Source of the DNA: Rufibacter psychrotolerans
GTDB lineage: Bacteria; Bacteroidota; Bacteroidia; Cytophagales; Hymenobacteraceae
DNA: 64,000 nt
Direction: 5' to 3'
Assembly (NCBI RefSeq): GCF_016924645.1
Contig: NZ_JAFFJV010000009.1
Coordinates: 248,001 to 312,000 of the forward strand
Part shown: positions 52,941 to 62,303 of the stretch, in pieces
Layout: each line of letters opens with the position of its first letter
Numbering within the stretch: the stretch's first letter is position 1
Notes under the pieces: generated by a model
Told to the model about the DNA's origin: nothing
What the model saw: the letters and a program-made list of their open reading frames with translations, nothing else
Database searches by the model: none
Position numbers and translations under genes: made by a program

Positions 52941-53234
52941 GAAAACAACTTCAGCCATACTCCTCCCGGAGGAGAGTGGTCTTGCTTTCATCAAGGAAGC
53001 ATCCTGGTAGGAGAAATTTCAAGAGCCTGGTTACTGTAAGGCAAGAAAGGCTTATTACCTGAATTTTGCCCACAGGCAAACCTTGCCTAAACCATGGGTA
53101 GCAATGTACTACCTGTGCACCAGAAAATGTAACCTAGGTTTCCCTTGCAGGCTGAAAGCAAGGGCCATCCAAGGAAAAGCTTGAACTTACTCAATCGCCT
53201 TGGTCATTAAGCGCTCCAAAGCCACTAATAAAGG

Positions 53235-54740
53235 CTATTGTATCTGGCCTGTTTCATCAAACTGCAGTAACACCGGTACATCAATGTAGCTATAGCTGCC
53301 TTCTCTTTGGTCTACACGGTTTGCCAGCATAATACTCCCCCCGTTCTTAAGCGCATGAATAGTGACGGGCCAGCTGTCTGAGCAACAGCGGATGCCGCCG
53401 CTTTGAAGAGTTTGTGAACCGTCTAGACGGCCTTCCCACTTCTTTATGCCTTCGGGGCTCAGGCCAGTCACACTTGCTCTAAATCCATTTCCCCATTCAT
53501 GATTTAACACCACCAGGTTGCCTGCTTTTGTGCCCGTGTGGGCGTAGGTAGTATTGCTAAGCAGCTTTCTGTCCAGAAATGCGCCTGTTGCAGAAAAGAA
53601 GTAGAGCCCACGGGCATTGGAATTGATGACTACGTATTGCCCGTTCTGCAACTTTGAGATTTTTGTATCCCAGAGATTGTCTGAATTGATTGCCCAGGCA
53701 ATAGTGTTTTTCCAGGTGAGGGCCCCGTTGGTATTAAACTTAGCAATGACCAGAGAGTCGCAATAAGAACAGGCAAGTCCTTCAGCACCTTTCCCTTTTA
53801 GGCCGGCAAGCACATACCCGTCATTTTCCACTACTGTATTGTAGGCCTGCTGCATAACCACCTCCTCGTTTAATAACTTCTCCCACACCTTGTTGCCTTC
53901 TGCATCTGTTTTTAAGAGAACAGTTTGTGGGGTGCCGTTGGTCCCAGCGATTGGGTTTCTGGAGCCCGTTAGCAGATAGCCATTGTCTGGGGTGGGCACC
54001 GCCTTGGAATAGCTGTTGTTTTCTCCCAGTTGACGGGCCCAAAGGAGGGTACCATTCTGGTCTAGCTTGATCAGTTGGTTATTTTGCCCGGCACCGGTGG
54101 TTGTTCCGGTAAGTACCACGTTGCCGTCGTTTGTGGCCGAGATTGAGTTAAATCTGGTAGTGGAAGGGTACGTTTTTATACTCACCTTGTTCATGTTCTC
54201 GTCCAGTTGCATGAGATAGGTAGTAGCTGGTTCTGTATAAACGGTTGCATCATTTTGCCTGCCCAGAAGCAGAAATCCCCTTACAGTTTCCACTACATCA
54301 ATGGAACTGTTGTTCACGTTTGGCCCTAGGGCTATATTCTTTTGCCCGACAACGGCCGTAATGGTAACGCTTGCCGTGTCGAAGGCTTTATTATAATTGG
54401 CTGTGATGAGCTTTACCTTGTACTTCCCTTTTTTAGTATAGGAATGCACAGGGTGCCGTTCTGTGGAGGTGGTTCCGTCTCCAAAGTCCCATTGGTAGCT
54501 ACTGGTTTGAGAAGAATCAGAGAGGTTTTTGAAGTAGACGGCAGAGTCCAGCAGCACCACCGATGACTCCCTTCTGAGCTTAGGGTAGTTTGGCTCAGCA
54601 ATGTATGTTTTAAAGCTACTGGTGGGCTGCTCTATCCGCACAAAGATATCTTCTTCTTTTGAGCACCCAAATCCAATGGCCGCCATGACTAGCAGCAGTA
54701 TGGTGAAAAGTTTGTTCCCGGTTCTGAGGCACATAGGCAT
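53235..54740 (-). CDS. PKD-domain lipoprotein with beta-propeller-like repeats
   Basis: The protein of 501 residues has a signal peptide with lipobox (AAIGFGCSK). A PKD domain follows (about 63-130; SSYQWDFGDGTTSTERHPVH). The remainder is a repeat-rich region of propeller-like strands with units such as FNSISATNDGNVVLTGTTTG and KLDQNGTLLWARQLGE. An exposed Cys cluster (ACSYCDSL, GIRCCSDSW) is unusual for a lipoprotein. The start is taken at the ATG at 54740, immediately after the stop of the upstream gene; a second ATG two codons on is equally possible. Probably a surface protein; its function is unknown. Confidence 0.75.
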   Translation of the reverse strand: MPMCLRTGNKLFTILLLVMAAIGFGCSKEEDIFVRIEQPTSSFKTYIAEPNYPKLRRESSVVLLDSAVYFKNLSDSSQTSSYQWDFGDGTTSTERHPVHSYTKKGKYKVKLITANYNKAFDTASVTITAVVGQKNIALGPNVNNSSIDVVETVRGFLLLGRQNDATVYTEPATTYLMQLDENMNKVSIKTYPSTTRFNSISATNDGNVVLTGTTTGAGQNNQLIKLDQNGTLLWARQLGENNSYSKAVPTPDNGYLLTGSRNPIAGTNGTPQTVLLKTDAEGNKVWEKLLNEEVVMQQAYNTVVENDGYVLAGLKGKGAEGLACSYCDSLVIAKFNTNGALTWKNTIAWAINSDNLWDTKISKLQNGQYVVINSNARGLYFFSATGAFLDRKLLSNTTYAHTGTKAGNLVVLNHEWGNGFRASVTGLSPEGIKKWEGRLDGSQTLQSGGIRCCSDSWPVTIHALKNGGSIMLANRVDQREGSYSYIDVPVLLQFDETGQIQ

Positions 54741-56066
54741 CTATAGTACATTAATTTTTTCCACGAAGAAATAAGAATCTGCACTGAACTCTGGCTTGGT
54801 CAGGCAAATGAGTTGGTTGCCATCTCTGAAGATGCGGTATGGCTTCAAAGAAGTGGCGTAGGTGTTGGTGATGGTACCTGACGGGTAATCAATGGCTACA
54901 ATTTTATTCTCATTGTTCAGTACACCATAAATCAAACTACCACTGCCGTTAAAAGCAAAGTCCAAGTAACGCCCATTGTATGTATAGCTGGGGGCCAAGA
55001 CTTTCTCATACTGCAGGTTTTTGTTATAAACAGCTCCGGAACTGGCTGTGATGAAGCGCTGCCCATCCGGGAAAGCCTTCACAAGGGCTGGGTCTAGCGG
55101 GTGGTCGCCATGGTAGGAATCCTCGCGTTTGGCAAGAGGATTGCCTGATGAGTTAAACCGGTAATAGGTTAGGTCGGTGGGTAAAATATTTGTGGTAATA
55201 TCAATTAATTCGATGTCTGCGGTCTGGCTGACAGGGTTCTTCAGGAGAACCAACCGGGTGTTACTCCAGGTGCCTGTTCTGCCCACCAGCTTCAGCGTGG
55301 CCCGGTCGTAAACCTTCAGAGAATTGTCATCCATCCTTTCAAAGCTCAAATCAGAGGAGGAAACAAAAAGCTTTCCGGCCTCTTCAACCACAGAGGTGAC
55401 TTGGTAGCCTCCTATATATAATTTCTCTTTTGTTTCCAGGGTAAGAGCGTCCAGAATGTAGAGCCACCCATTGGCATCGGGCACGTAAAGTTCGTTCAGA
55501 TAACCGCCATAACTGCCCAGGGCACTGTAACCAATCGGACCTTTCAGGTCTAGTTTCCTGATTGCTTTATTTGTCGCGTAGTTAAAGATGATTATAGTGC
55601 CGGTGCCCATGTCACACAGATACAGATAATCTTTGTCTGTGTTGATGAGGGCATCATTAAAAAGGCCAACATTGGTGATGTCAGGCCTGGTGTAGGAAGC
55701 GCCACCGGCCGCATAAGTGGCAGTGTCCGTTGAGAGGTACAGCTGGTAGACTACCCGCAGGGAGCGAGGCATGTCCCGCTCCATGTACGTAACAGAATCT
55801 GGGCTGTCAAAGCTTTTCAGTTCTTTGCGCTGTTGAATCAACTGTCCATTCTGCAGTACGGTGGCATACCTGAATAGGCTATACTTTTTGAAGTCGCTCG
55901 CTCCGTATTTGTCCCACCGCAAGCTGATAGTGGAATCATTGTACACCTGGTCCACTTTCAGGGTAATGTCCCTGGCTTTAGGCTTGATTTCTACAATTTC
56001 ATTTTCAATTATTTCACAGGAAGCGAGAAATATAATGCCCAATAGCAGGACTAAGGTTTGTTTCAT
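54741..56066 (-). CDS. Lipoprotein with Fn3-like domain and YncE-like propeller
   Basis: The protein of 441 residues has a signal peptide with lipobox (IIFLASCEI). Residues about 33-130 look like an Fn3-type domain (VDQVYNDSTISLRWDKYGAS). The rest is a YncE-like beta-propeller (YLYLCDMGTGTIIIFNYATN, LYVPDANGWLYILDALTLET, RFITASSGAVYNKNLQY). It ends directly against the start of the PKD lipoprotein gene with no spacing, so the two are co-transcribed and probably co-translated. The AT content is higher than in the GH43 genes. Function unknown; both products are likely surface-exposed. Confidence 0.75.
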   Translation of the reverse strand: MKQTLVLLLGIIFLASCEIIENEIVEIKPKARDITLKVDQVYNDSTISLRWDKYGASDFKKYSLFRYATVLQNGQLIQQRKELKSFDSPDSVTYMERDMPRSLRVVYQLYLSTDTATYAAGGASYTRPDITNVGLFNDALINTDKDYLYLCDMGTGTIIIFNYATNKAIRKLDLKGPIGYSALGSYGGYLNELYVPDANGWLYILDALTLETKEKLYIGGYQVTSVVEEAGKLFVSSSDLSFERMDDNSLKVYDRATLKLVGRTGTWSNTRLVLLKNPVSQTADIELIDITTNILPTDLTYYRFNSSGNPLAKREDSYHGDHPLDPALVKAFPDGQRFITASSGAVYNKNLQYEKVLAPSYTYNGRYLDFAFNGSGSLIYGVLNNENKIVAIDYPSGTITNTYATSLKPYRIFRDGNQLICLTKPEFSADSYFFVEKINVL

Positions 56067-56097
56067 AGAATTCCGGTATATAATAGAATGTAAATAT

Positions 56098-56135
56098 ATC
56101 CTATTAAATTAGATAATAGGATTATGGCGCAGGCA
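56098..56135. repeat. Hairpin with family C end sequence
   Basis: ATCCTATTA and TAATAGGAT form a perfect 9-bp stem (56098-56122) followed by TATGGCGCAGGCAGG. The same combination of CCTATTAAAT and TTATGGCGCA occurs in the element at 51664-51871, so this may be one end of a related element. It sits in the promoter region of the minus-strand lipoprotein pair. Confidence 0.4.
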
Positions 56136-56600
56136 GGTATTGTCTGAAACCAAGCCGAATCTACTTTTATATGCGTGTAGGAGCCGAAACATAGCTGATT
56201 GGCCATAGGGTACAGGTGGGTTCGATCTGAAAGCTTGGGTTAGCGGCACACGTTACTGGTATGATTGTTTACTCCCGCAGACCCGTTATTTCCTACTCTA
56301 CAAGTTGGACAAGGACCCATGGAGCAGGAATGGCTACGGAATGCTTCTTGTAAATGGAGGGGAAAAAGTACCAGTTGTATCTGACTGACGAAGTGTAGTA
56401 AGCCGAAATGGGTAAAGCAACAGAGAGTGATAAAACGCTTGGGAAGAATCAGCGTTTGATTAGGCTCATGTTAGAAGGAGGGGAGTCAGAAGATAGGTGG
56501 CAAATGGAAATTAGATAAACTTACGCTGACTGGTGGCTAACAAGATGCGACAGGAATCAGAAATCCTTGAGCCATTTCATTTTTGTGCCTGAAGAGCAAT
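56136..56600. other. Intergenic stretch without recognisable gene
   Basis: About 465 bp with only very short open frames (for example 36 codons from 56408). No conserved protein or tRNA is seen. The terminator that follows suggests some transcript passes through here. Confidence 0.35.
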
Positions 56601-56601
56601 A

Positions 56602-56636
56602 AAAAAGCCCCTCAGAGTTAACTGAGAGGCTTTTGA
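56602..56636. terminator. Bidirectional terminator without adjacent gene
   Basis: AAAAGCCCCTCAG, AGTTAA, CTGAGAGGCTTTT (56603-56634): a stem of about 12 bp flanked by A and T runs. The nearest annotated genes are 530 bp upstream (pointing away) and 460 bp downstream. Confidence 0.8.
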
Positions 56637-56756
56637 GTAGACCGTAGGATGGAATTATCGAACTTTATCCACAATGAATTAGTGGAGTTTGAAGAGTATT
56701 TGCAGTAGGGGAGAGGAGATCTGACTTCCTAAATTAAGCCTGTTTAACGTAAGAGT

Positions 56757-56798
56757 GGTTATAGGCTGAGTAAGAGCCACCCAGCCTATAACTCTTTT
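56757..56798 (+). terminator. Second orphan terminator
   Basis: GTTATAGGCTG (56758-56768) and CAGCCTATAAC (56782-56792) form a perfect 11-bp stem followed by TCTTTTTA. It lies 120 bp after the previous terminator. The region from here to 57097 has no recognisable gene apart from a small palindrome CCTGTTAAAAAACAGG at 56964-56979. Confidence 0.8.
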
Positions 56799-57097
56799 TA
56801 TGTAACACCAACCTACCAGGCATTCCCTTCCAGGAAGCAGTATATCCTATGGTTTGCCATTTTCAGACGGAGGATTGGCGAGCAACCGAACCTGGTACTC
56901 CTGCCTTAATCCAGCCGGGAGAGGGCCTCGCCAGCGGGGTTGGAATGAACTCTGATAGCCATCCTGTTAAAAAACAGGTTTTCTTTCTCTTTAAAAATCA
57001 GTCACATACTAATCAACACCTAAGCAGGTAAAATAAAATACCGATTTCCCTTAAGGATTCGCCTCTTTCCCCGACTAACCGGGAAACACCGAGCATC

Positions 57098-57580
57098 TTG
57101 AAAGAGCAGTTTCTCTCACTCATCGAAAACCACCAGGGCCTTATCCATAAGGTCTGCAACATGTACTGCAGTTCCAGGGAAGACAGGGAAGACCTGTTCC
57201 AGGACATCGTGCTGCAGCTCTGGCGTTCCTACCCGTCGTTCCGGGGAGGCTCCAAGGTCACCACCTGGATGTACCGGGTCGCCCTCAATAACGCCATCAC
57301 CAGGGTCAGGAAAGAGTCCAGGGCGGGGCGGTTCGCCGAGCTTGGTCCCGAGGCGTTCATGGTCCCGGCCGTGGAGGGTGACTCCGGCGAGGAGATGGCG
57401 GCCATGTACCGGGCGATCCAGCGGCTCTCCCAGGTGGACCGGGCCCTGACCCTGCTTTACCTGGAAGACTGCAGCTACCGGGAGATGGCCGAGGTGCTGG
57501 GGATTTCGGAGTCAAACGTGGGAGTCAAACTCAACAGGATCAAGGGGCAACTGAGGACACTGGTAAGCATAGAAGAATAG
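57098..57580 (+). CDS. ECF-family RNA polymerase sigma factor
   Basis: The protein of 160 residues has sigma region 2 (about 8-75; HQGLIHKVCNMYC, DREDLFQDIVLQLW, TWMYRVALNNAI) and sigma region 4 (about 105-158; LSQVDRALTLLYLEDCSYRE, VLGISESNVGVKLNRIKGQL). The best start is a TTG at 57098, because no ATG or GTG lies between it and the conserved region and the next Met is inside region 2. The gene for a membrane protein begins two bases after its stop, the usual place for its anti-sigma factor. Codon use here is richer in GC-ending and AGG codons than in the genes before 56 kb. Confidence 0.9.
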   Translation: MKEQFLSLIENHQGLIHKVCNMYCSSREDREDLFQDIVLQLWRSYPSFRGGSKVTTWMYRVALNNAITRVRKESRAGRFAELGPEAFMVPAVEGDSGEEMAAMYRAIQRLSQVDRALTLLYLEDCSYREMAEVLGISESNVGVKLNRIKGQLRTLVSIEE

Positions 57581-57581
57581 C

Positions 57582-58208
57582 ATGGAACTGGACGAATTCA
57601 AAGAACGCTGGGGCGCCGCCCGGAAGGAGGCACCCGACCAGCAGGGGCATACCCGGAAGGCCATAGACAGGATCATCAGAAGCAACACTGGCTCCCTGGG
57701 GGAACTGAAGGGAAAAAGTGCCTTCTGGAACAGGGTCGGCGGATGGAACTCCGCCCTGATGATCCTATTAGCGATCGGTTACCTGGTTTGGCAATACTAT
57801 AGGGGCGTCGGGGGCTATACTTTATCAGCGAAGCTTCCCCTGGTCGCGGTCTTGGTTGGTTTTGCCCTGTTCTCAAGGTGGGCCTACAGCCGGCAGGAGG
57901 AGATCTTCACGGAGAATACCGACGCCAGCTCGAAAGAGGCACTTAGGAAGATTCTTTCGGATTTCAGGAGCTATTACCGGTTCACCAACCTGGTCTTCCT
58001 CTTTATCTCCCCGGTGGCTTTCTACGCGGTGTTCGCGGTTTTTCTTACCGGCTCCGGCCTGTCCGTAACTGCGGTCATTCTGGCATCCACTGCCCTAACT
58101 GGCATCTCTTTCCTGCTCAGGTATTGGTATTACAGGGCTGTCTATTTCAAAAGGATAAAGGTGATGGAATCAAACCTACGCGAATTGGAAGATACCCCCG
58201 GATTCTGA
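57582..58208 (+). CDS. Multi-span membrane protein, probable anti-sigma factor
   Basis: The protein of 208 residues has a soluble N-terminus of about 50 residues (LDEFKERWGAARKEAPDQQG) and four predicted membrane segments (around 55-70, 85-100, 135-155 and 160-180). A short charged tail (VMESNLRELEDTPGF) follows. It does not show the zinc anti-sigma motif. Its place one base after the sigma factor stop suggests it restrains that sigma factor at the membrane; the role is inferred from context only. Confidence 0.75.
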   Translation: MELDEFKERWGAARKEAPDQQGHTRKAIDRIIRSNTGSLGELKGKSAFWNRVGGWNSALMILLAIGYLVWQYYRGVGGYTLSAKLPLVAVLVGFALFSRWAYSRQEEIFTENTDASSKEALRKILSDFRSYYRFTNLVFLFISPVAFYAVFAVFLTGSGLSVTAVILASTALTGISFLLRYWYYRAVYFKRIKVMESNLRELEDTPGF

Positions 58209-58336
58209 TCAGATTTTTGATGATAGAGGTTGGCAGGCAGCACCCCACCATGGGTAATTAGGAAACAAGCCTAGCCCCTGATTGCACCGACACCGGGAGG
58301 GTCGGGTGCAGGGATTTAACTTTTTAAATAGAAACC

Positions 58337-58798
58337 ATGGAAATAGACCGATTGAAACAAAGGCAGGGCCTTGGGCCGAGTACCAAGGTAGGCAAAGCGC
58401 ACCTTCAATTTGAAAAGCTTCTGGTTGAATTGTCGAAAAGGGATTTACCTTACGGGGTTACTGCTTCGATAAACAAGGACATAGAAGAGGTGAACTCAAT
58501 CCCCGATTCCGGGGACATGCTGCTGAGAGGCATCAAAGAGAAGCAGGCCGGGATTGTCAAGCTGGTTGAGCAAGAGCTCAAGCTGGTCCCCAAGTCCCAC
58601 TACCGAAACCTTTGGCTCGCGGTCGGTATGTCCTCCATCGGGTTACCGATCGGGGCCGCCTTTGGATTGGCCTTGGGGAATATGGCTTTCCTGGGGTTAG
58701 GACTACCCCTGGGCCTGGCAATTGGCAGTGCGGTCGGTGCGCGAATGGACCAAAAGGCCTTGGAGGAGGGAAGGCAGCTTGACCTGCAAATCAAATAA
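58337..58798 (+). CDS. Glycine-zipper membrane protein of unknown function
   Basis: The protein of 153 residues has a helical N-terminal part (about 1-90) and a C-terminal hairpin of two membrane helices rich in small residues (SSIGLPIGAAFGLALGN, GLGLPLGLAIGSAVGARMD), a glycine-zipper-like pattern. It ends in a charged tail. I do not recognise a family. A GC-rich hairpin (GCACCGAC/GTCGGGTGC, 58284-58309) lies just before the gene. It shares the codon style of the sigma factor block and is likely part of it. Confidence 0.7.
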   Translation: MEIDRLKQRQGLGPSTKVGKAHLQFEKLLVELSKRDLPYGVTASINKDIEEVNSIPDSGDMLLRGIKEKQAGIVKLVEQELKLVPKSHYRNLWLAVGMSSIGLPIGAAFGLALGNMAFLGLGLPLGLAIGSAVGARMDQKALEEGRQLDLQIK

Positions 58799-58818
58799 CC
58801 TATCACAGCTTGGGGTAG

Positions 58819-59007
58819 GCGCAAGGCGGCCAGAACCGACGGAATGGGATTTTCCCTGAAATTACCATAGGGTTGGCATCGGGTATTGCCTTGAAACCTG
58901 ACGTAATGAGGGCAATGCGAAAGATGTTGACCAGCAAACGCCCGGACAAAGTAGGGCTGACCCTGGCTGAATTTTCAATACCTAAGACGGGAAAAGCGGA
59001 GGGATAA
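58819..59007 (+). pseudogene. Possible gene fragment
   Basis: An open frame of 62 codons ending at TAA 59005-59007 reads like protein (EITIGLASGIALKPDVMRAM, RPDKVGLTLAEFSIPKTGK) but has no start codon at its head; a Met occurs only 29 codons before the end. It may be the remnant of a gene that followed the membrane protein. No family was recognised. Confidence 0.3.
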
Positions 59008-59454
59008 GTTCCAGCACCCCTAGGGTCGGCTGAGAGGCGCCGGATTGCCACCCCTGCTAAGCGTTGGGTTCAGGGGAGTGGACAGTTGACGGGTGGCGAC
59101 GGAAACCCGCCGCCAGCAAAACGTGGGCATCATTGGCTTTCGCATATTACAAGTCGTGATACCCTGCTGAACCTGCCCCATGAGACAGCCCGATCGCCGA
59201 ATCGGATTCTTCTGCTACTTACCCTAAACGCCCCCAAGATATCTGCCCCACCGTTGGCTTTGGACCACGTCTACTATCATGCTTTGTATATTGTTTTGCA
59301 TTTTGCGAATCCCGCATTCCTATTGCTTGACGGCAATGTTGGGTATAGACAGTAATCACAGCTAGTTGATAAGGGTTATTGGATTGCCGCCGTATCTTTG
59401 TTCTTGTATTTTTGCAAGAAGGTTAAATCTATGGCCATATAACTGAGCTTCCTT
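59008..59454. other. Intergenic stretch with candidate promoter
   Basis: No convincing gene in these 450 bp. A TATCTTTG box at 59393-59400 matches the Bacteroidota TAnnTTTG element and lies 55 bp before the histidine kinase start. Confidence 0.45.
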
Positions 59455-61638
59455 TTGAACGACATCGAAAAAGAAACAAAGGCAGAGGTCTGGGGCAGGC
59501 TGGCGTATCTCTCCCCGGATCTGCTCTGCACGGCGGACGAATCGGGGAACTTCGTCCACGTCAACGGCGCCTGCGAGTCCATCCTGGGCTATACCAAGGG
59601 CGAGCTGATAGGACTCAACTACGCTGAGCTGCTCCTGCCGGAGGACTACCCCTCCACGGACCGGGCCATCAGGGGCCTGAGGACTGACCCGAGGCTGACC
59701 TCCTTCGAGAACCGCTACGTGCACAGGGACGGGCGCACCATCCACATGATGTGGTCCCTGACCTGGTCAGACACGGACGGGATGATCTACGCCATCGGCC
59801 GAGACATCACCGAGATGAAGGTCGCCAGGCTGCGCCTGCAGCAGAGCGAGCAGCACTACAGGAGCCTCTTCGACCAGAACCCGGACATCATCTTCCTCGA
59901 GGGGCGCGATGGCCTGGTGACGAAGGTGAACGATTGCTTCGCCTCAACGCTCGGCCTCGCCGGGGAGGATGTCGTGGGGAAAGGCGCATCCTCCTTCCTG
60001 CCCGGGGAGACGGCCATGGTCGCGGAGAGATCCCTGCAGGCGGCCCTGCGCGGGGATACGCTCCGGTGCGACATGGAGATGGTGACCGCCGGGGGCGAGC
60101 GGCGGACCTTCGACACCGTCAAGCTGCCGGTCAAAGCGAATGGGCAGGTGATCGGGGTGCAGACCATCGCCAAGGACATCACCCCGATGCTGCGCGCCTA
60201 TGAGACCATCCAGAGGCAGGCCCGTAAGCTTGAGACCATTTTCGAGAGCATCAGCGACGGGTTCTTCACCCTTGACTGGGAATGGAACTTCACCTCGGTG
60301 AACCGGGAGGCCGAGCGGCTGCTGGGGCTGGACAGGGGCTACCACCTGGGCAGGAACGCATGGGAGGAGTTCCCCTCCGAGCTGAACGGGGAGTTCTACC
60401 GGCAATACCACCAGATTGCTCAGACGGGCGAGTCAGCCTATTTCGAGGCTTACTTCTCGGGTACCGGCAGGTGGCTGGAGGTGAAGGCTTACCCTTCCTC
60501 CGAGGGCCTCTCCATCTACTTCGCCGATATCACCGAGAAAGTGAGGTACAGGAAGGAGCTGGAGCGGCTCTCCCTGGTAGCCAGCAAGGCGAACAACGGG
60601 GTCATCATCGCCGACCGGGACTGGAACATCGAGTGGGTGAACGCCGGTTTCACCCGGCTGACGGGCTACTCCCTGGAGGAGGCCTCTGGCCGGCAACCCT
60701 CGGAATTGATGCGCAGCAGCGAGGCCTCCAGGAAATCCTTCGCCTCCCTGGAGGGCAGGCTGCTTTCCGGGGAGCCGATCTCCTTCGAGGTGCTGAACCT
60801 GAAGAAAACCGGGGAAGAGGTGTGGCTGTCGGTGGAGATCAACGCGGTCTTTGAGGAGGAAGGCCGGATAACGGGGTTTATCGAGATCCAGACGGACATC
60901 ACAGCCCTGAAGCGGTCAGAGCAGGAACTGACCGAAGTGGCCAAAGACCTGTACCGGCAGAACAGGGACCTCCAGCAGTTCACCTACATCGTATCCCATA
61001 ACCTCAGGGCCCCCGTGGCGAACATCCAAGGGTTGGCCGAGGCCTTGGCAAGTGCCCCCCGGGATCCGGATAGATTCGGCACCTCGCTCTCCTACCTGAG
61101 GGAAAGCGTACTGCGGCTGGACATGGTGCTGCGCGACATGAACACGATCCTGAGCATCCGCGAGGGCAAGGGGGCCCTTCAGCAGGAGGAGGTTGACCTT
61201 GGCCTTGTCCTCGGGCAGGCCCTTGCCTCCTTCCAGGGGCAGCTTGGGGAAATAGGCGGGCAGGTGGTCAACGGAATCGCGGGAGGGACCAACATCAGGG
61301 CGAACAGGGCTTACCTGTACAGCGTCTTCCATAACCTGATCTCCAACGCCATCAAATACAGAGGGGAGGGAACCCAGCTCAGGATACGCGTGACCTGCTA
61401 CCCCGGCGCGGGTGAGGGGGTGTTCATCTCCCTTTCCGACAATGGCTCAGGCTTTGACATGGGGAAAGCGGGGAAAGACGTCTTCAAGCTCTACAAACGC
61501 TTCCATCGGGGCAGGGAGGGAAGGGGACTGGGGCTGTTCATGGTCAAGAACCAGGTGGAGGCCATGGGTGGCCATATAGAGGTTAGCAGCAAGGTGGGGC
61601 TCGGGACCAGGTTCCTGATCTACCTCCCCAAGGGCTGA
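59455..61638 (+). CDS. Histidine kinase with four PAS domains
   Basis: The protein of 727 residues has four tandem PAS sensor domains (about 8-125, 130-250, 255-365 and 370-490; for example LLCTADESGNFVHVNGACES, SDGFFTLDWEWNFTSVNREA, NGVIIADRDWNIEWVNAGFT). A HisKA domain with His515 (YIVSHNLRAPVANIQG) follows, then a HATPase (about 620-727; HNLISNAIKYRGEG, LSDNGSGFDM, GRGLGLFMVKNQVEAMGG). No membrane segment is seen, so it is a cytoplasmic sensor of small ligands, redox or light-type signals. The start is a TTG at 59455, since an in-frame TAA lies 15 bp before it. No response regulator is in the window. Confidence 0.9.
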   Translation: MNDIEKETKAEVWGRLAYLSPDLLCTADESGNFVHVNGACESILGYTKGELIGLNYAELLLPEDYPSTDRAIRGLRTDPRLTSFENRYVHRDGRTIHMMWSLTWSDTDGMIYAIGRDITEMKVARLRLQQSEQHYRSLFDQNPDIIFLEGRDGLVTKVNDCFASTLGLAGEDVVGKGASSFLPGETAMVAERSLQAALRGDTLRCDMEMVTAGGERRTFDTVKLPVKANGQVIGVQTIAKDITPMLRAYETIQRQARKLETIFESISDGFFTLDWEWNFTSVNREAERLLGLDRGYHLGRNAWEEFPSELNGEFYRQYHQIAQTGESAYFEAYFSGTGRWLEVKAYPSSEGLSIYFADITEKVRYRKELERLSLVASKANNGVIIADRDWNIEWVNAGFTRLTGYSLEEASGRQPSELMRSSEASRKSFASLEGRLLSGEPISFEVLNLKKTGEEVWLSVEINAVFEEEGRITGFIEIQTDITALKRSEQELTEVAKDLYRQNRDLQQFTYIVSHNLRAPVANIQGLAEALASAPRDPDRFGTSLSYLRESVLRLDMVLRDMNTILSIREGKGALQQEEVDLGLVLGQALASFQGQLGEIGGQVVNGIAGGTNIRANRAYLYSVFHNLISNAIKYRGEGTQLRIRVTCYPGAGEGVFISLSDNGSGFDMGKAGKDVFKLYKRFHRGREGRGLGLFMVKNQVEAMGGHIEVSSKVGLGTRFLIYLPKG

Positions 61639-61775
61639 CCAAAGAGGCCACCGTGCACGTGTCGGCAGGCAAAGGCAAGCCCGCAAACAGGCGGGAGGCG
61701 GAAGAAAAAACCACCGGGCCCCAACCCAAGGCGGTATAAGGCGGTATATGCATGCCATAAGCAAGGAGAAGAGGT

Positions 61776-62288
61776 ATGGGCAACAGATTTGAGCGGCGGG
61801 GCATCCCAGCCAATGAGCGGGAGAGGCTCAAGAGGCTGCAGGGCTACGGATTGGAGAAGGAGTATGAGCTTTCGGGGACTTTCCAGCACGTGGCCAGTAT
61901 GGCGGCCCACATGTTCGGGGTCCCCATGGCTTTGGTCAGCTTCGTGAGGGACACCGCTGTGATCGTGGGGGCGAGCGTGGGGTTAGAGGGGATCAGCGAA
62001 GTGGCCCGGGACATCAGCCTGTGCTCCATGGCGATCCTGAAGGACGGCGTCACCGTTTTCGAGAATGCCAAAGACGAGCCTTGCCTAGCGTCCAACCCCC
62101 TGGTGCACGGGCAGCTGGGGTTACAGTTTTACGCCGCCGCCCCCCTGAGGACTGCGGACGGTTACAGCATCGGGGTCGTTGCCGTCTGCGACCAACGCCC
62201 CCGCGCCTTCTCGGAGCAGGATGAGCGGCTGTTGCAGGGCCTGTCCCTCATCATCATGGATGAGTTGGAGGACCGGCTAGCCCCGTGA
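61776..62288 (+). CDS. GAF domain protein
   Basis: The protein of 170 residues is a stand-alone GAF domain (about 25-165), a small-molecule-binding sensor fold. It shows FQHVASMAAHMFGVPMALVS, ISLCSMAILKDGVTVF, LQFYAAAPLRTADGYSIGVV and a final EQDERLLQGLSLIIMDELE helix. Cys is placed where phytochrome-related GAF domains have ligand contacts (SLCSM), but a bilin lyase motif is not evident. A good Shine-Dalgarno (AAGGAG) precedes the ATG. It follows the PAS kinase by 138 bp and may feed into the same pathway. Confidence 0.85.
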   Translation: MGNRFERRGIPANERERLKRLQGYGLEKEYELSGTFQHVASMAAHMFGVPMALVSFVRDTAVIVGASVGLEGISEVARDISLCSMAILKDGVTVFENAKDEPCLASNPLVHGQLGLQFYAAAPLRTADGYSIGVVAVCDQRPRAFSEQDERLLQGLSLIIMDELEDRLAP

Positions 62289-62303
62289 CCTTTGTCTGCG
62301 CCT

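Noticed and set aside
56205..56240. T-loop-like sequence GGTTCGATCT suggesting a tRNA
   Set aside because: No acceptor, anticodon or D stem could be formed around it.
57098..58208. SusC/D-linked sigma and FecR-type anti-sigma system
   Set aside because: The membrane protein is not FecR-like and no SusC gene is nearby; the fructan SusC lacks the N-terminal signalling extension.
59086..59355. Open frame of 89 codons before the histidine kinase
   Set aside because: Low-complexity, unlike any family, and it overlaps the probable kinase promoter region.
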